64,000 bases of DNA from Symbiodinium natans. Its lineage: Eukaryota; Sar; Dinophyceae; Suessiales; Symbiodiniaceae. Both the position numbers and the translations under genes were made by a program. The DNA is taken from contig CAJNDS010001335.1 of the NCBI GenBank assembly GCA_905221605.1, positions 541,938-605,937 on the forward strand, in the 5' to 3' direction. Under the pieces are notes generated by a model that worked only from the letters and a program-made list of their open reading frames with translations, did no database searches and was not told the origin of the DNA. Positions 11,837 through 23,500 of this stretch are shown here, piece after piece; the stretch's first letter is position 1, and every line of letters begins with the position of its first letter.

Positions 11837-11897
11837 GAGCGTGAGGGATCTCAGGGTATCAGGTTGACGTGAGAAGAGTCAGGGGCTTAGGGATTGC

Positions 11898-12006
11898 TAG
11901 ACCTAGGAGTAGCCTAGGAATAAAAGGGTGCCCTTTTTGGCGTTAAGGCGGTTATAAGGGAACCCCAACCCTAAAAAAAGGAAATAAGGGCCCACTCCGG
12001 TCCTAA
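11898..12006 (+). mobile_element. MITE-like family D, copy 1
   Basis: TAGACCTAGGAGTA at the left and CACTCCGGTCCTA at the right are inverted. The interior (CCTAGGAATAAAAGGGTGCC, AAGGGAACCCCAACC) matches 56222-56330 closely. Confidence 0.75.
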
Positions 12007-12176
12007 AGTATGGGAAATGACGGCACGGATAGACTGTACTTCGCCTACTACCCACCCCTGCCCCGCCTAGGTCCTCCCTTAAATAGCCTTAATTAGGCTA
12101 AATAACCTTCATGAGGATAGGTTGCACTTCGCCTTAGTCCCCTGCATCGCGAAGGCTTGAGCTTTCTGAGTATTCA

Positions 12177-12335
12177 TCCTAAACCCTAAACCCTAAACCC
12201 TAAACCCTAAACCCTAAACCCTAAGCCCTAAGCCCTAAACCCTAAGCCCTAAACCCTAAGCCCTAAACCCTAAACCCTAAAACCCTAACCCTAAACCCTA
12301 AATCGTACACCCTACACCCTACGCCCATTAGGGAG
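12177..12335 (-). repeat. CCCTAAA array grading to CCCTACA
   Basis: About 20 copies, ending in CCCTACAC / CCCTACGC units that also appear on the far side of the next minisatellite (12793-12830). Confidence 0.9.
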
Positions 12336-12342
12336 GATCGCC

Positions 12343-12784
12343 CGCGCCGACATGACAAAAACGCGCCCCGAGATGGAAACAAACATCCCGAGATATGATC
12401 TCCGCGTGTCGGTTTTGACATGTCGGCGCGTGCTTTTGACATGTCGGCGCGTGCTTTTGACACGTCGGCGCAACATGCGGATGTTTAGCATGTCGGCGCG
12501 TGTTTTTGGCATGTCAGCGCGTGTTCTTTTCGTATGTCGGCGGCAGTCAGGTTTTGTCACGTCGGCGCGGTTCTTTTGCATGTCGGCGCGTACTTTTGGC
12601 ACGTCGGCGGCCGACTGCCTCTGGGTTATTCCCCCTGAATTCCTTGAGTTCCTCGAAGTAACCTCTTTATTCTATTTAACTCTGTCTGCGCGTGTCTTTT
12701 TTGCCATCTCGGCGCGTTCTTTTTCACATGTCGGCGGAAACCTTGGTTTTTAGCATGTCGGCGCGTTTTTGACATGTCGGCGCG
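12343..12784 (+). repeat. Interspersed 21 bp minisatellite (TTTTGACATGTCGGCGCGTGC)
   Basis: About 13 degenerate copies of a unit built on CATGTCGGCGCG. A copy in inverted orientation (12343-12365) marks the left end against the last copy at 12761-12784. 12620-12690 is unique. The minus strand reads 7-residue repeats (RADMSKA), a by-product of the 21 bp period. Confidence 0.85.
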
Positions 12785-12944
12785 TGGCGTCCCCCCTACG
12801 CCCTACACCATACGCCCTACACCCTACAGTACATCTCCGTCTCTGCACTTCAACAGCCGTAAACGATGGAATCAACCCCCACATTCTGCGAAATAACTTT
12901 GGTGTAGAGCGCCAGGGGGATTCCCAAACACCAAACCCAAAAAA

Positions 12945-13425
12945 AACTAAACCCTAAAGCCTAAACCCCAAACCCTAAACCCAAAAACCCTAAAACCCTA
13001 AAACCCTAAAACCCAAAAACCCTAAGACCCTAAAACCCAAAAACCCAAAAACCCAAAAACCCAAAAACCCAAATACCCAAAAACCCAAAAACCCTAAAAC
13101 ACTAAAACCCTAAGACCCAAAAACCCAAAAACCCTAAACCCTAAACCCTAAACCCTAAACCCCAAACCCTAAACCCTAAACCCTAACCAGAGCCTCAAAC
13201 TCCACTGCCACCCAGCGGGCAGGAGCCGACGCAGGCCCTGAGTTGGCGAGCGCCTCGGCAAAACTCGTCAGGGTTTAGGGTTTAGGGTTTAGGGTTTAGG
13301 GTTCAGGGTTCAGGGTTTAGAGTTTAGGGTTCAAGGTTCAGGGTTCAGGGTTCAGGGTTCAGGGTTCAGGGTTCAGGGTTTAGGGTTTAGGGTTTAGGGT
13401 TTAGGGTTTGGGGTTTAGGGCTAGG
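12945..13425. repeat. CCCTAAA / AAAAACCC arrays, island, TTTAGGG / TTCAGGG arrays
   Basis: 8-mers of the type CCCAAAAA occupy about 13000-13130. The 80 bp island (13192-13271) reads ASNSTATQRAGADAGPELAS on the plus strand. TTCAGGG is locally amplified at about 13330-13380. Confidence 0.88.
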
Positions 13426-13932
13426 GTTTGTGGGCGAGGAGGGGGTTAAAGGTTGCTTTGGGCATTCTTTTGGGTTTGGGTGGGACATGCAGCGCTAGGG
13501 TTTGGGTCCTGCTCAGGGCTTCTTTGTCGCAAAGTGATTTTAGGGCGTTAGGGTTTCTTTCCGGGTGCTTCGGCTTGTTCGAAGTTCTTAGGGTTTTGGG
13601 GGCTCTTCAGGCTGAGGGGGTTTTCAGGCTTTTTGGCGTTAATTTGTCAAGGCAGAATTGTCGGGTCTGTATTTAGGCCATCAACTGCCCATTTCCTCCT
13701 CTCCGTGGAAGTACCATCTTAGGGGTGTAGAGTTTAGGGTTTCGGGTTTAGGGTTCCTGAGTGATGGCCTTCGGGGCAAGGACCTCTACACAAACCCTGA
13801 AGCCTGCGTCCAACCCTTCACCTGACAAACAAAAAAATCCACCAAAACCTACAAACTCCCTAAAGACCTAAAGCCCCCTAAGCCCCAAACCTTATCCGTC
13901 CGCCTATGCAAAGCCGGAAATCCTAAAGCCCA

Positions 13933-14468
13933 AATACCCTAAACCCTAAACCCTAAACCCTAAACCCTAAACCCCAAACCCCAAACCCTAAGCCCTAAAC
14001 CCTAAACCCTAAACCCTAAACCCTACACCCTAACCCTAGACCCTAAACCCTAAACCCGAGACCCTAGACCCTAAACCCTAAACCCTAAACCCTAAGCCCT
14101 ACTTTCTAGAAGCCGTACGTCTTCAAGCCCGAAAGCCCCAAGCCTCCGGACCTTCAAGGCGCGAAGAATGGCTGGTGAGCCGATTGCCTCCCCGGGGTCG
14201 ACCATGGGTTTAGGGTTTAGGGTTTAGGGTTTGGGGTTTAGGGTTTATAGGGCTTAGGGTTTAGGGTTTAGGGTTTAGGGATTGGGGTTTAGGGTTTAGG
14301 GTTTAGGGTTTAGGGTTTAGGGTTTAGGGTTTAGGGTTTAGGGTTTAGGGTTTAGGGTTTAGGGTTCAGGGTTTAGGGTTTAGGGTTTAGGGTTTAGGGT
14401 TTAGGGTTTAGGGTTAGGGTTTAGGGTTTAGGGCTTAGGGTTTAGGGTTTGGGGTTTAGGGTTTAGGG
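13933..14468. repeat. CCCTAAA array, island, long TTTAGGG array
   Basis: The left array is at 13933-14100 and the right at 14206-14468. The island reads SSSPKAPSLRTFKARRMAGE on the plus strand. Confidence 0.92.
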
Positions 14469-14782
14469 GTAGACCTGAGATTTAAAAGGTGTGAGGTTTA
14501 GAGTTCAGAGAACGCAGTGCTTTTGGAGCTCAGTGCTTAGGGCCTTTAGGCTGCAGGGCTTTGGGACGTTAGGGATATTAGGCTTGGGGGGTTTAGGGCC
14601 AAGGGTAGGTCAATCACCGTGTTCGGAACATCTTGAAGGGCCCCACACCCCGTGAACCCCAAACCCAAAAACCCACATCCTAAACCCTAAACCCTAAACC
14701 CTAAACCCTAAACCCTACACCCTAGTTTCAGGATGTAAGGGTGTAGGGCGTCAGCTTCAGGGTTTCAAGGGCTTGGGGTCTG

Positions 14783-14972
14783 CTTGGAGGTTCATGGTAC
14801 TTATTAACTAATGCCAACTGTACTGAAAACCCACTGAAAAGCCCCTGAAGTGCCTTAATATGGCTACAAGTACATTTATAAGTACAGGTACATAAGTACA
14901 GTAATAAGTACAGTCATAAGTACAGTTAGAAGTACATTTAATATTGGTTGGTAAGTACCCTTAACCTCCAAG
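14783..14972 (+). mobile_element. MITE-like family A, copy 1
   Basis: CTTGGAGGTTCATGGTACTT at the left and GTAAGTACCCTTAACCTCCAAG at the right are inverted repeats. The centre is AT-rich with repeated AAGTACA units. Confidence 0.75.
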
Positions 14973-15084
14973 TGGCGCTTAGGGCTTCAGGCTTATGCTG
15001 TGCCTCTAACGCCAGATGGTTTGGCGGCCGAAGGTTCTCCAGCCTCGATCAGGAGGTCATGCTTTCGGGCTTCTGGTGAGGGGT

Positions 15085-15930
15085 GTTTAGGGTTTAGGGC
15101 TAAAGTGTTGTTTAGGGTTTAGGGTTTAGGGTTTAGGGTTTAGGGTGGTTTAGGGTTGTTTAGGGTTGTTTAGGGTTGTTTGGGGTTTCGGGTTTAGGGT
15201 TTGGGGTTTAGGGTTTAGGGTGGGGGCTGTTTAGGGTTTAGTTTCAGGGTCTAGGGCTAGAGTGTTTAGGGCTTAGGGCTTAGCTGTTGTAATATCTGGA
15301 TTCGGTCCAGGGTTTTAGGGTCTAGGGTTTGGGGTGAGGAGTTCCTCGGGTTTTGGTCTTTAGGGTTGCAGGCTTTTTGGGGTTTTAGAGGTTTAGGGCT
15401 TGAGGGCTTCAGGGTATTTTGGGGTTTTCGGTTCATTCTTCTTTAGGCACGTGCTACTTGGATCTCCACTAAGCCCTAAGCCCCTAAAACCCAAAAAACC
15501 TGAATCCCCAAAACCCCAAAACAACCTGAAACCCTAAAAACCCTAAAACTCTGAAACCCTAAAACCCTAGAACCTAAACCCCTCAACAGTTTAAGTCTAG
15601 GGTTTAGGGTCTAGGGTTGATAAGTCGGGGTTAGGGTTCCTGGTCCCTACTAACGCCCTCCCTCAACCCGGGGTCGTATGATTGTCTGGGCTTTCGGTTT
15701 AGGGTTTAGGGTTTAGGGTTTGGGGTTTCAGGGCTTATGGGGTTGAGGGTTTCAGGGTTTTAGGGCTGAAGAACTCTGATGGTTTCAGAGTAACAGATAA
15801 GAGCCACCATGAAGAAGCTGCCACTTAGGGTTTCGGGTTTACGGTTTATAGGGTTTAGGGTGTAGGGTTTAGGGTTTAGGGATTAGGGTTTAGGGTTCAG
15901 GGCTTCGGGGTTTGGGGCTCGATGCATCCC
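15085..15930. repeat. Degenerate TTTAGGG-type region
   Basis: Short TTTAGGG runs alternate with G/T-rich derivatives; a small CCCTAAA-like block lies at about 15475-15570. No gene seen. Confidence 0.75.
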
Positions 15931-16153
15931 TCTAAGGATCGGGCCACCACTTGAGTTGGCCTCTCCTCCTTGGCACAGGGGCTCACGCTGCCGGCAGGTC
16001 TACAGCCTTAGGGGATAGGATTAGGGGGGCCCTTGGGGATATAGACCCTCTGAATAAGTTCCCTGTTTCAGAGAGCCAGAAGAGGGTTAAGAAGGGTCCC
16101 CTTTTGAAGGGTCCCCCCTGATCCTACCTAGGAAGCCTGGCCTTTGTCAGATG

Positions 16154-16278
16154 CTTGGAGGCTCATGGTACTTATTAAACAATTATATCTGCACTTCTAG
16201 CCCACTTATAAGCCCCTTAAGTGCCCTAGTATGGTTAGTTATACTTAATTGGTTAATAAAGTTCCATGAACCTCCAAG
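16154..16278 (+). mobile_element. MITE-like family A, copy 2
   Basis: CTTGGAGGCTCATGGTACTT at the left and AAAGTTCCATGAACCTCCAAG at the right are inverted. The interior AAGCCCCTTAAGTGCCCTAGTATGG matches copy 1. Confidence 0.75.
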
Positions 16279-16284
16279 TGGGGG

Positions 16285-17330
16285 CTTACGACATTGGGGG
16301 ACCCCTCAAATAGTAGGATTCCCTTAGAATAAGGGCCCCAATAAGGTACCCCCACTTTCGGAAGCCCCCATATTGTATCTGTAGTATTTCGGGTGTAGGC
16401 GCTGCAACCCATCAACAGTAAGGGCAAAGAGTACTATGCCGGCGTAGACCCTAACCGGTGGACAGCGTGTGAGCCAAGACGTCAAACAAGCGGCAGCAGT
16501 TTAGAACTAGGCGAACGCAGACGTCCAACAGCGACGACCGTTTCGCATTTGGCGGACACACACGTCCGAAAACCACGACGCTCGAGGACGGCAAGCCACG
16601 CCCACGCCTAGGCGAGAGCGCGGCTTTTGTCCAACATGCGAGCGCAAGGTTCGAGAAAAGACGCGCGATTTGGGCCGTCAGCCCCTCTCACCCTGCACGT
16701 TGGAACCCCTCAGTGTTGACATGTGTTGACCCACAGTTTGGGAAATATGTTTCTACACATTCCGGAGGAAGCCATAGTGACAGAAGCTACTCTCTTCGCT
16801 TCGCATTTGAGGCTTGGGGTTTGGGAGTTTGGGGGTTTAGGGGTTTGTGGTTTAGGGGGTAATAGCGCGGAAAGCCCAGTATGTGAGTTGCGGAACCCTG
16901 GGCCATAAACCCGGTCAGGCACTTGGAGTTGCGGGTTGTTTAGGGTTTAGGGTTTGGGTTTCGGATTTAGGGAGGTCTGCGAAGTTATGCTCTGCTGGCT
17001 TAACGTTTGATTACCCCTTGAACTCTAAGCCCTTGTTCAAACAGTCATTGTGTTCTGGTTTAGGGCTAGGGTTCATTATCTTTATGCTAGTGGTCTTGCA
17101 ATTTTTCTGGGCATGGCGAAACATCTTGGAATAGCTACTGAGCAACCCCAACCCCTGCATCAACCCAGAATTAGGCCTTGCACTAGGGTGTAGGGTTTAG
17201 GGGTTGCACAACCTAGGGATTACCTACCCATAGAAGCGTACCCCCCGCGTATACCCAAACATAATGAATTCCTGTGAAGGGGGACCCCCAGGACCGGGAC
17301 CATGAGTTTGGGAATTCCCGCCCCTGTCCC
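16285..17330. other. Mostly unique DNA, no gene identified
   Basis: 16430-16720 contains several ACGTC-bearing, loosely repeated segments. Short open frames occur on both strands with no recognisable protein. A small G-rich telomere-like patch lies at 16800-16860. Confidence 0.5.
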
Positions 17331-17396
17331 TCCCCCCCAAACCCTAACCCCAAATCAAAAACCCTAGACCAAAAACCCCAACCTCCCTAAAACCCT

Positions 17397-17411
17397 CCCC
17401 CCCCCCCCCCC
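17397..17411. repeat. Poly-C tract
   Basis: 15 C at the end of a CCCTAAA-like stretch. Confidence 0.95.
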
Positions 17412-17689
17412 TGGCGCCCTCTGGGTTGATGTGCTTGTATGCTCGAACACCGGGGTGCAGGCTTAAGAACCCTGAGGCCCTTCTCAGTAGCCGGCTTGAG
17501 AGGCTCGACCTTTCCAAGAAGGGCACCTCATTCTCGGCGCTCAAGCTCTTTTGGGTGATTTGCGAGTCGGGGTTTCGGGTTCAGGGTTTGGGGGTTGAAG
17601 GTCTCAGGGGCCAGGATCTAGGCTTTTCCAGCCCTTGTTCCCCGAAAAACCAAATCCCCAAAGCCTAAATCTGATCCGGCTTTCGGGCT

Positions 17690-18300
17690 AGTGAGGGGGG
17701 TCTGGGCCTGTAGGACGTTGAGTTGAAGGGCTGAGGCGTCTCAGAGGCACCTTCAGGGGGAGAAGATTGAATTCGCGGCAAAGAGAGCAAGCACGACTTG
17801 GGGTTTGGATTTGGGGTTTAGGGTTTAGGGTTGAAGGTCTAGGGTTGAGGGCTTATAGGGTTCAGGGTTCAGGGCCTAAGACCTAAATACGAATCCCCGA
17901 GCCCTAAACCCAAAACCCAAACCCACGAAGTCCTCCCAACCTCGTGTACACTCCACGGAGCCTTGGAGGTTTTGGGAGGTATATCTTTCACGCGCGCCCC
18001 TGTCATTGCCCAGACGGCTACTTTCCTAGATCGGTTCTGGGGGGTTTAGGGTTCGGGGCCTGCCTTACAATCTCACAAGCCAGGCCCACTGCATGAGGGT
18101 GCCTTTTCTCCAACTTCCCTCAGGCACTTGCCTTCTGGTCTGGGGGTGTAGGGCTTAGGACTTCGGGACTAGGGTTTAGGGTTTAGGGATTAGGATCACA
18201 TGCGCGGGAAAATTGTGGATCATGTTCCCCAGGCCGCTGCTTAGGTATGCGGACTGTAAAATCCCCAAAACCCTAAACCCAAAACCCCGAACCCGAAACC
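17690..18300. other. Degenerate repeat and unique patches
   Basis: Short TTTAGGG and CCCTAAA-like groups; no gene recognised. Confidence 0.5.
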
Positions 18301-18336
18301 TTAACCGTTGCAGAGTTCCTGGAGATTCTGAAGGAC

Positions 18337-18443
18337 AGGAGGGGTTTAGGGTTTAGGGTTTAGGGTTTAGAGTTTAGGGTTTAGGGTTTAGGGTTTAGGG
18401 TTTAGGGTTTAGGGTTTAGGTTGTAGGGTTTAGGGTTTAGGGT
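18337..18443 (+). repeat. TTTAGGG array
   Basis: About 14 copies, one TTTAGAG variant. Confidence 0.95.
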
Positions 18444-18539
18444 TGAGGAAACCCAAAACGTCCCCTAAGCCTTTTGGAAGACGGTCTACGGTCTCAAGCA
18501 TCTTGGGGCATCAGCCCCATGCTTGGCTTTAGGATTCTC

Positions 18540-18935
18540 TGAGGTTTAGAGGGTTTACAGGGGCATATAGGGTTTATAGGGTTGGGTTTATAGGGTTTGT
18601 CGGGTTTATAGGGTTTATAGGGTTCATAGGGTTATAGGGTTTAGGAGGTTTATAGGGTTTATCGAGCTTTTGTAGGGTTTATAGGGTTATAGGGTTTAAG
18701 GGGTTTCTAGGGCTTTTCGGGCTTTATTATAGTTTAAAGGGCTTACAGGGCTTGTAGGGCTGATAGCGCTTATAGGGTTACAGGGTGTAAAGTGTAAAGG
18801 GCTTATAGGGCATTTAGGGCTTAAACGGGTTGAGGGGCTTATAGGGTTTCTAGGGCTTATCGTGTCACAGGGCTCATAGTGCTTCTAGGGTTTGTAGGGT
18901 TTGGTTTACAGGGTTTGGGGGGCGCATAGGGTTCA
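18540..18935 (+). repeat. GGGTTTATA-type satellite
   Basis: Repeats of AGGGTTTAT / AGGGCTTAT with period mostly 8-9, diverging rightwards. Confidence 0.85.
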
Positions 18936-19229
18936 TCGCATGGTGTTTAGGGCTCAGGATTCCGAACGCAGGCTTAGGAGCCGTCTATGGCAGGGTTTAG
19001 GATTTAGGGATTGGGATTTAGGGATTTAGGGCTTCGGGTTTAGGGATTTAGGGTTTAGGGATTTAGGGTTTCAAGGATTTAGGGTTTATAGGGATGCAGG
19101 GTTTTTGGGAGTGAGGGTTTTAGGGCTTAGCCCTGAGCGCTTGGGACCTGCGCAGCCTCCTTTCCGGGCGTATCCGGATGCAAGATGGCCTCACTTGAGT
19201 TGTGGCGGTAGACCTCAGCATCACAAGAG

Positions 19230-19625
19230 ACATGTTTAGGGTTTAGGGTTCGGGTTTAGGGTTTCGGGTTTAGGGTTTGGGGCTTGGGGCTTGGGGCTTG
19301 GGGCTTGGGGCTTGGGGCTTGGGGCTTGGGGCTCAGGGCTTAGGGCTTAGGGCTTAGGGCTTCGGGCTTCGGGCTTAGGGCTCAGGGCTTAGGGCTTAGG
19401 GCTTAAGGCTTAGGCCTAGGGCTGAGGGCTTAGGGCTTAGGGCTGAGGGCTTAGGGCTTCGGGCTTAGGGCTTAGGGCTGAGGGCTGAGGGCTTAGGGCT
19501 TAGGGCTTAGGCCTTAGGGCTTGGGGCTTCGGGCTTCGGGTTTAGGGTGTAGGGTTTAGGGTTTAGGGGTTTAGGGATTTAGGGGTTTAGGGTGTAGGGT
19601 GTCGGGTGTAGGGTGTAGGGTGTTT
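19230..19625 (+). repeat. Variant arrays TTGGGGC then TTAGGGC then GGGTGTA
   Basis: Blocks of about eight GCTTGGG units, then about 30 GCTTAGGG-type 7-mers, then TTTAGGG and GTAGGGT. Confidence 0.93.
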
Positions 19626-19754
19626 AAATTCTTAGACCCCGTTCCCGAAACGTCTTTCTAAACGCAGTATTCCTCACCCTGCTCACGAAGCCGAATCCTC
19701 GACCCTACACCCTAATCCCTAAACCCGGTAAACCCTAAGCATTCTGCATCCCTA

Positions 19755-19776
19755 CCCCCCCCCCCCCCCCCCCCCC
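19755..19776. repeat. Poly-C tract (22)
   Basis: 22 C after a CCCTAAA-like stretch. Flanking segments 19630-19740 and 19930-20050 are similar to each other (TCTTAGACCC...CCCGAAACGTC), a diverged direct duplication of about 120 bp. Confidence 0.9.
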
Positions 19777-20403
19777 GCGTCCGTGAAATTCATTGGTCGA
19801 ACCTAAGTTTTGTCATAAGTCATAGGCCTTGTTGCTAAACCTCATTCCCAAAATGTCTTCCTACCTTAGCCCCTTTAGGGTTTAGGGTTTAAGAGTTAGG
19901 TTTTATGGTTCAGTGTTTAGGGTTTAGGGTGTTTGAAGTCTTAGACCCTGTTCCCGAAACGTCGATTTTGACCCCAGTATTCCTCGCCATGCCTAGACCC
20001 TCGACCCTAAACCCTAAATAAACCCTGAACCCTAATCCCTAAACCCTCTGCATGCTTACCCCGCATGAGTGAAATTCATGGGTCGAACCTTAGCTTTGTC
20101 GTAGGCCTTGTTGCTAAGCCCCAAACCTATTCCTAACTTAGCCCTTCAAATTCCTAAGAGTAACCTAGCAAAAACGGGAAGGGGCCTATTCGGGCTCCTA
20201 GACCCTAAGAATGGAACAAAGCCTCTGGGTCCTAGTCCTAGCCTTTATAACACGAACATGATCAGGAGACCCTGCTACACCTGGAACAGCATTCAAGGTT
20301 TGGGTTTAAGGGTTTCGGGCTTCTTATCAGGAAGGCAATCGGAGACCCTCTGAAAGAAAGCCCGCGCAGTGTGATCATGGAATCGACCCGCCACTCGGTC
20401 AGC

Positions 20404-20530
20404 CCTCTAGTCTGCACGCTCTACGCGTGCTGCGGCAAACTCTCGCAGCACACTCTTGTAGTAGCGATGGCAGTGGATGGAGCAGTGGCTCCAGGGCCTG
20501 CAATGGTGGCATGGCTCCCCCATACCCTCT
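20404..20530 (-). CDS. Candidate Cys/His-rich exon
   Basis: The minus strand reads EPCHHCRPWSHCSIHCHRYY then KSVLREFAAARVERAD before a stop. Spaced Cys and His could bind metal, but no named finger fits. The other frames of the same stretch are also open. Confidence 0.3.
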
Positions 20531-20639
20531 TGCCTTAAAAGAGACCTGATCCGGCCAAGGCTGGTGCTGCGGCGGTCCCAGGGATTTCACATGATCTGGT
20601 CCCAGCGGCGCCCATGAGATTTGCCCGCACAGTTAGGGC

Positions 20640-21178
20640 TCAAAACCCTAAACCCCAAACCCCAAACCCCAAACCCTAAACCCTAAACCCTAAACCTCAA
20701 ACCCTAAACCCTAAACCCTAGACCCTAGACCTAAACCCTAAACCCTGGACCCTAGACCCTAGACCCTAGACCCTAGACCCTAAACCCTAAACCTAAACCC
20801 TAAACCCTAAACCCTACTACACCCTAAACCCTAAACCCTAAACCCTAAACCCTAAACCGCTCGTTCCGGCAACCTACAATAGTATAGCAGGCCTCTGCAC
20901 CACAAGACCCCCCTAAAACCTAAACCCTAAACCTTACCAAGCCCTGAACCCTAGGCCCCAAACCCTGAACCCTTTCAACTCCAAACCCTCAACCCTAAGC
21001 CTACAAGCCCCAAACCCCAAACCCTAAACCTTACTAAGCCCTGAACCCTAAGCCCTGAACCCTATCAACCCCAAACCCTATCAACCCCAAACCCTAAACC
21101 CCAAACCCCAAACCCTAAACCCGAAACCCTAAACCCTAAACCCTAAACCCCGAACCCTAAACCCTAAACCCCGAACCC
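20640..21178 (-). repeat. CCCTAAA arrays with CCCTAGA and CCCCAAA variants
   Basis: Two blocks, 20640-20862 and 20917-21178, with a short break. Confidence 0.93.
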
Positions 21179-21191
21179 TTTCCTTGGTTGC

Positions 21192-21262
21192 TGAAGCCGG
21201 AAGACCAAGAGCGTGGAGCCTTGTACGGAGGGCTGCAAGACAGCAGCGCAACTGCCTCTGGA
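21192..21262 (+). CDS. Candidate exon
   Basis: The plus frame reads LKPEDQERGALYGGLQDSSA between a CCCTAAA array and a TTTAGGG array. Weak evidence. Confidence 0.25.
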
Positions 21263-21264
21263 GT

Positions 21265-21390
21265 TTAGGGTTTAGGGTTTAGGGTTTAGGGTGTAGGATT
21301 TGGGGTTTGGGGTTTAGGGTTTAGGGTTTAGGGTTTAGGGTGTAGGATTTGGGGTTTGGGGTTTAGGGTTTAGGGTTTAGGGTTTAGGAG
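21265..21390 (+). repeat. TTTAGGG array with an internal duplication
   Basis: A unit of about 56 bp containing GGGTGTAGGATTTGGGG is present twice in tandem. Confidence 0.9.
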
Positions 21391-21710
21391 TGAATTATGA
21401 GTTCGGGCTTAGGTTTCAGGATTTGGGATGTATGGGCCTGTTTGATTCGAATTTCGGGCAGGACAAGAAATGTCAGAAGCTTGCGCATCATGCTGCGGTG
21501 TTGGTTTTAAGTCTCCTTTCCTACTATTTGCTTAAGAATGCCAAAAGAATAAATAATAATAATCCCTACACTACCCTTAAGAAGGAAGAACATTTTCATT
21601 TCTTCCGGGTTCTAAAGCAATTAGTAGTTTCAGCATCGCGCAGCAATGCAGAATATGGTCGTCTGCATCGCTGTCCGCGATTCTTCGTTGCAACGAAAAC
21701 TTTGAGCAGG
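21391..21710. other. Unique AT-richer stretch, no gene identified
   Basis: An open plus frame of 108 codons exists but its middle is AT-rich and low in complexity (KRINNNNPYTTLKKEE). No domain seen. Confidence 0.5.
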
Positions 21711-21833
21711 GTTTAGGGTTTAGGGTATAGGGTTTAGGGTTTAGGGTTTAGGGTTTAGGGTTTAGGGTTTAGGGTTTTAGGGTTTAGTGTTTAGGGTTTA
21801 GGGTTTTAGGGCTTAGGGTTTAGGGTTTAGGGT
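21711..21833 (+). repeat. TTTAGGG array
   Basis: About 17 copies with a few 8-mers. Confidence 0.95.
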
Positions 21834-22044
21834 AATGAAAGGATAGCATCGTGAAGTATTTCGGCGTCTGCGTGAGGTCCTTTAGGCCATTGCGTTTTTC
21901 GGGCTTAGGGCTTAGGGTTTCGGATTCAAAGGTGTCAGGTCCGAGGTTTCGGGTTTCGCTCCAGAGTTCTGGGCTTTGGGACGTCTCAGCCTGCAGGAGG
22001 GTGCTGATCCAACACGGCGCCATGGAACATAAAGCCCAAAGCAC

Positions 22045-22520
22045 CCCCTAAATCCTAAACCCTAAACCCTAAACCCGAAGCCCTGGAAGCCATGAGCCCC
22101 CAAAGAACCTGAAATCCTCAGCCCTGAACAGCCCAGGGGAAGAAGCCCTAATCCTAAAAACACCCAAGAACCCGAAACCCTCGAAAGCCCAAGGAAAAAG
22201 AAGCCCCTCACCCTAAAAGAAAACCCAGAACCCTTCACCCTTCAGACCCCGAAACCCTGAACCCTTCAAACCCCTAAAGCCTAAACCCTAAACCCCAAAC
22301 CCTAAACTCTTCAAACCCCCAAACCCTAAACCCTTCCAAAACCCTAAACCCTAAACCCTAAACCCTAAACCCTAAACCCTAAACCCTAAACCCTAAACCC
22401 TAAACCCTAAACCCTAAACCCTAAACCCTAAACCCTAAACCCTAAACCCTTCAAACCCCTAAACCCTAAACCCTTCAAAACCCTAAACCCTAAACCCTAA
22501 ACCCTAAACCCTAAATCCTA
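22045..22520 (-). repeat. CCCTAAA arrays
   Basis: Perfect 7-mers at 22335-22447; elsewhere TTCAAACCCC interruptions. Left part (22070-22260) is degenerate. Confidence 0.93.
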
Positions 22521-22614
22521 AATCCCCCAGCCTTAAATCCCAGGCCAAGTCACGCTCGGGGCCCGGTCGTGCAGCTGGCAGAAGCTGGCCTTGAGGTGCT
22601 TTTGGGTTTTGGGG

Positions 22615-22945
22615 TTGAGGGTTGAGGGCTTAGGGTTTGGGGTTTAGGGTTTAGGGGTTGAGGGTTCAGGGCTTAGGGGTTATAGGGTTTAGGGCTTGGG
22701 GGTGATAAGGTGTAGGGCTAAGGTTTAGGGTTTACAGGGTTGATAGGGTTTAGGGTTTAGGGTTTATAGGGTTGATAGGGTTTACAGGGTTTAGGGGGGA
22801 GGGAGGTTGGGGGGGCATGGGTTAGACTCATCGACAACCTCTCCAGCATTCGCCGCCCGCCTGAAACCTGCAACCTTACTAGGGTGTAGGGTTTAGGGTT
22901 TAGGGTTTAGGGTGTAGGGTTTAGGGTTAAACCCTGAACCCTAAA
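22615..22945. repeat. TTTAGGG-type region ending in an inverted junction
   Basis: TTTAGGG at 22880-22927 turns directly into CCCTGAACCCTAAACC at 22929-22946, a head-to-head arrangement with no spacer. Confidence 0.9.
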
Positions 22946-23089
22946 CCACTAATTGACGGCAAACAAAGCCGAGCTGCGAATGCTTTCCCACGCCATTGTC
23001 GAGTTGAACTGCATTCCCTGACGGGTCGGGCTTGGGATGCATGGCGGCAGGCCCACATGCCTTGATTACAAAGGAAGCCCTACAGACCT

Positions 23090-23500
23090 TAAACCCTAAA
23101 CCCTAAACCCTAAACCCTGAACGCTGAACCCTAAACCCTAAACCCTAAACCCTACGTAAACCCTAAACCCTAAACCCTAAACCCTAAACCCTAAACCCTA
23201 AACCCTAAACCCTAAACCCTAAACCCTAAACCCTAAACCCTAAACCCTAACCCGAAGGGTTTAACCCTTGGGTCTATGAGCCCAAGTCGTGGGTTCATGG
23301 CTTGACTCCTAAACTCGGGCTTAGGGGTATAGATGTTTGAGAACTTCAGCCTGCTAGGGTTTAGGTTTAGGGTTTAGAGTTTAGGGTTTAGGGTTTTGGG
23401 TTTAGGGTTTAGGGTTTAGGGTTCAGGGTTTAGGGTTTGGGGTTTAGGGTTAGGGTTAAGGGTTTAGGGTTTAGGGCTTCGGGTTTAGGGTCTTTGGTCT
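23090..23500. repeat. CCCTAAA array, island, TTTAGGG array
   Basis: Left array 23090-23250 (about 20 copies), right array 23355-23490; the island 23252-23355 has no clear frame. Confidence 0.93.

Noticed and set aside
12263-12602. Minus-strand frames with RADM heptad repeats
   Set aside because: They follow from the 21 bp minisatellite period, not from a protein.
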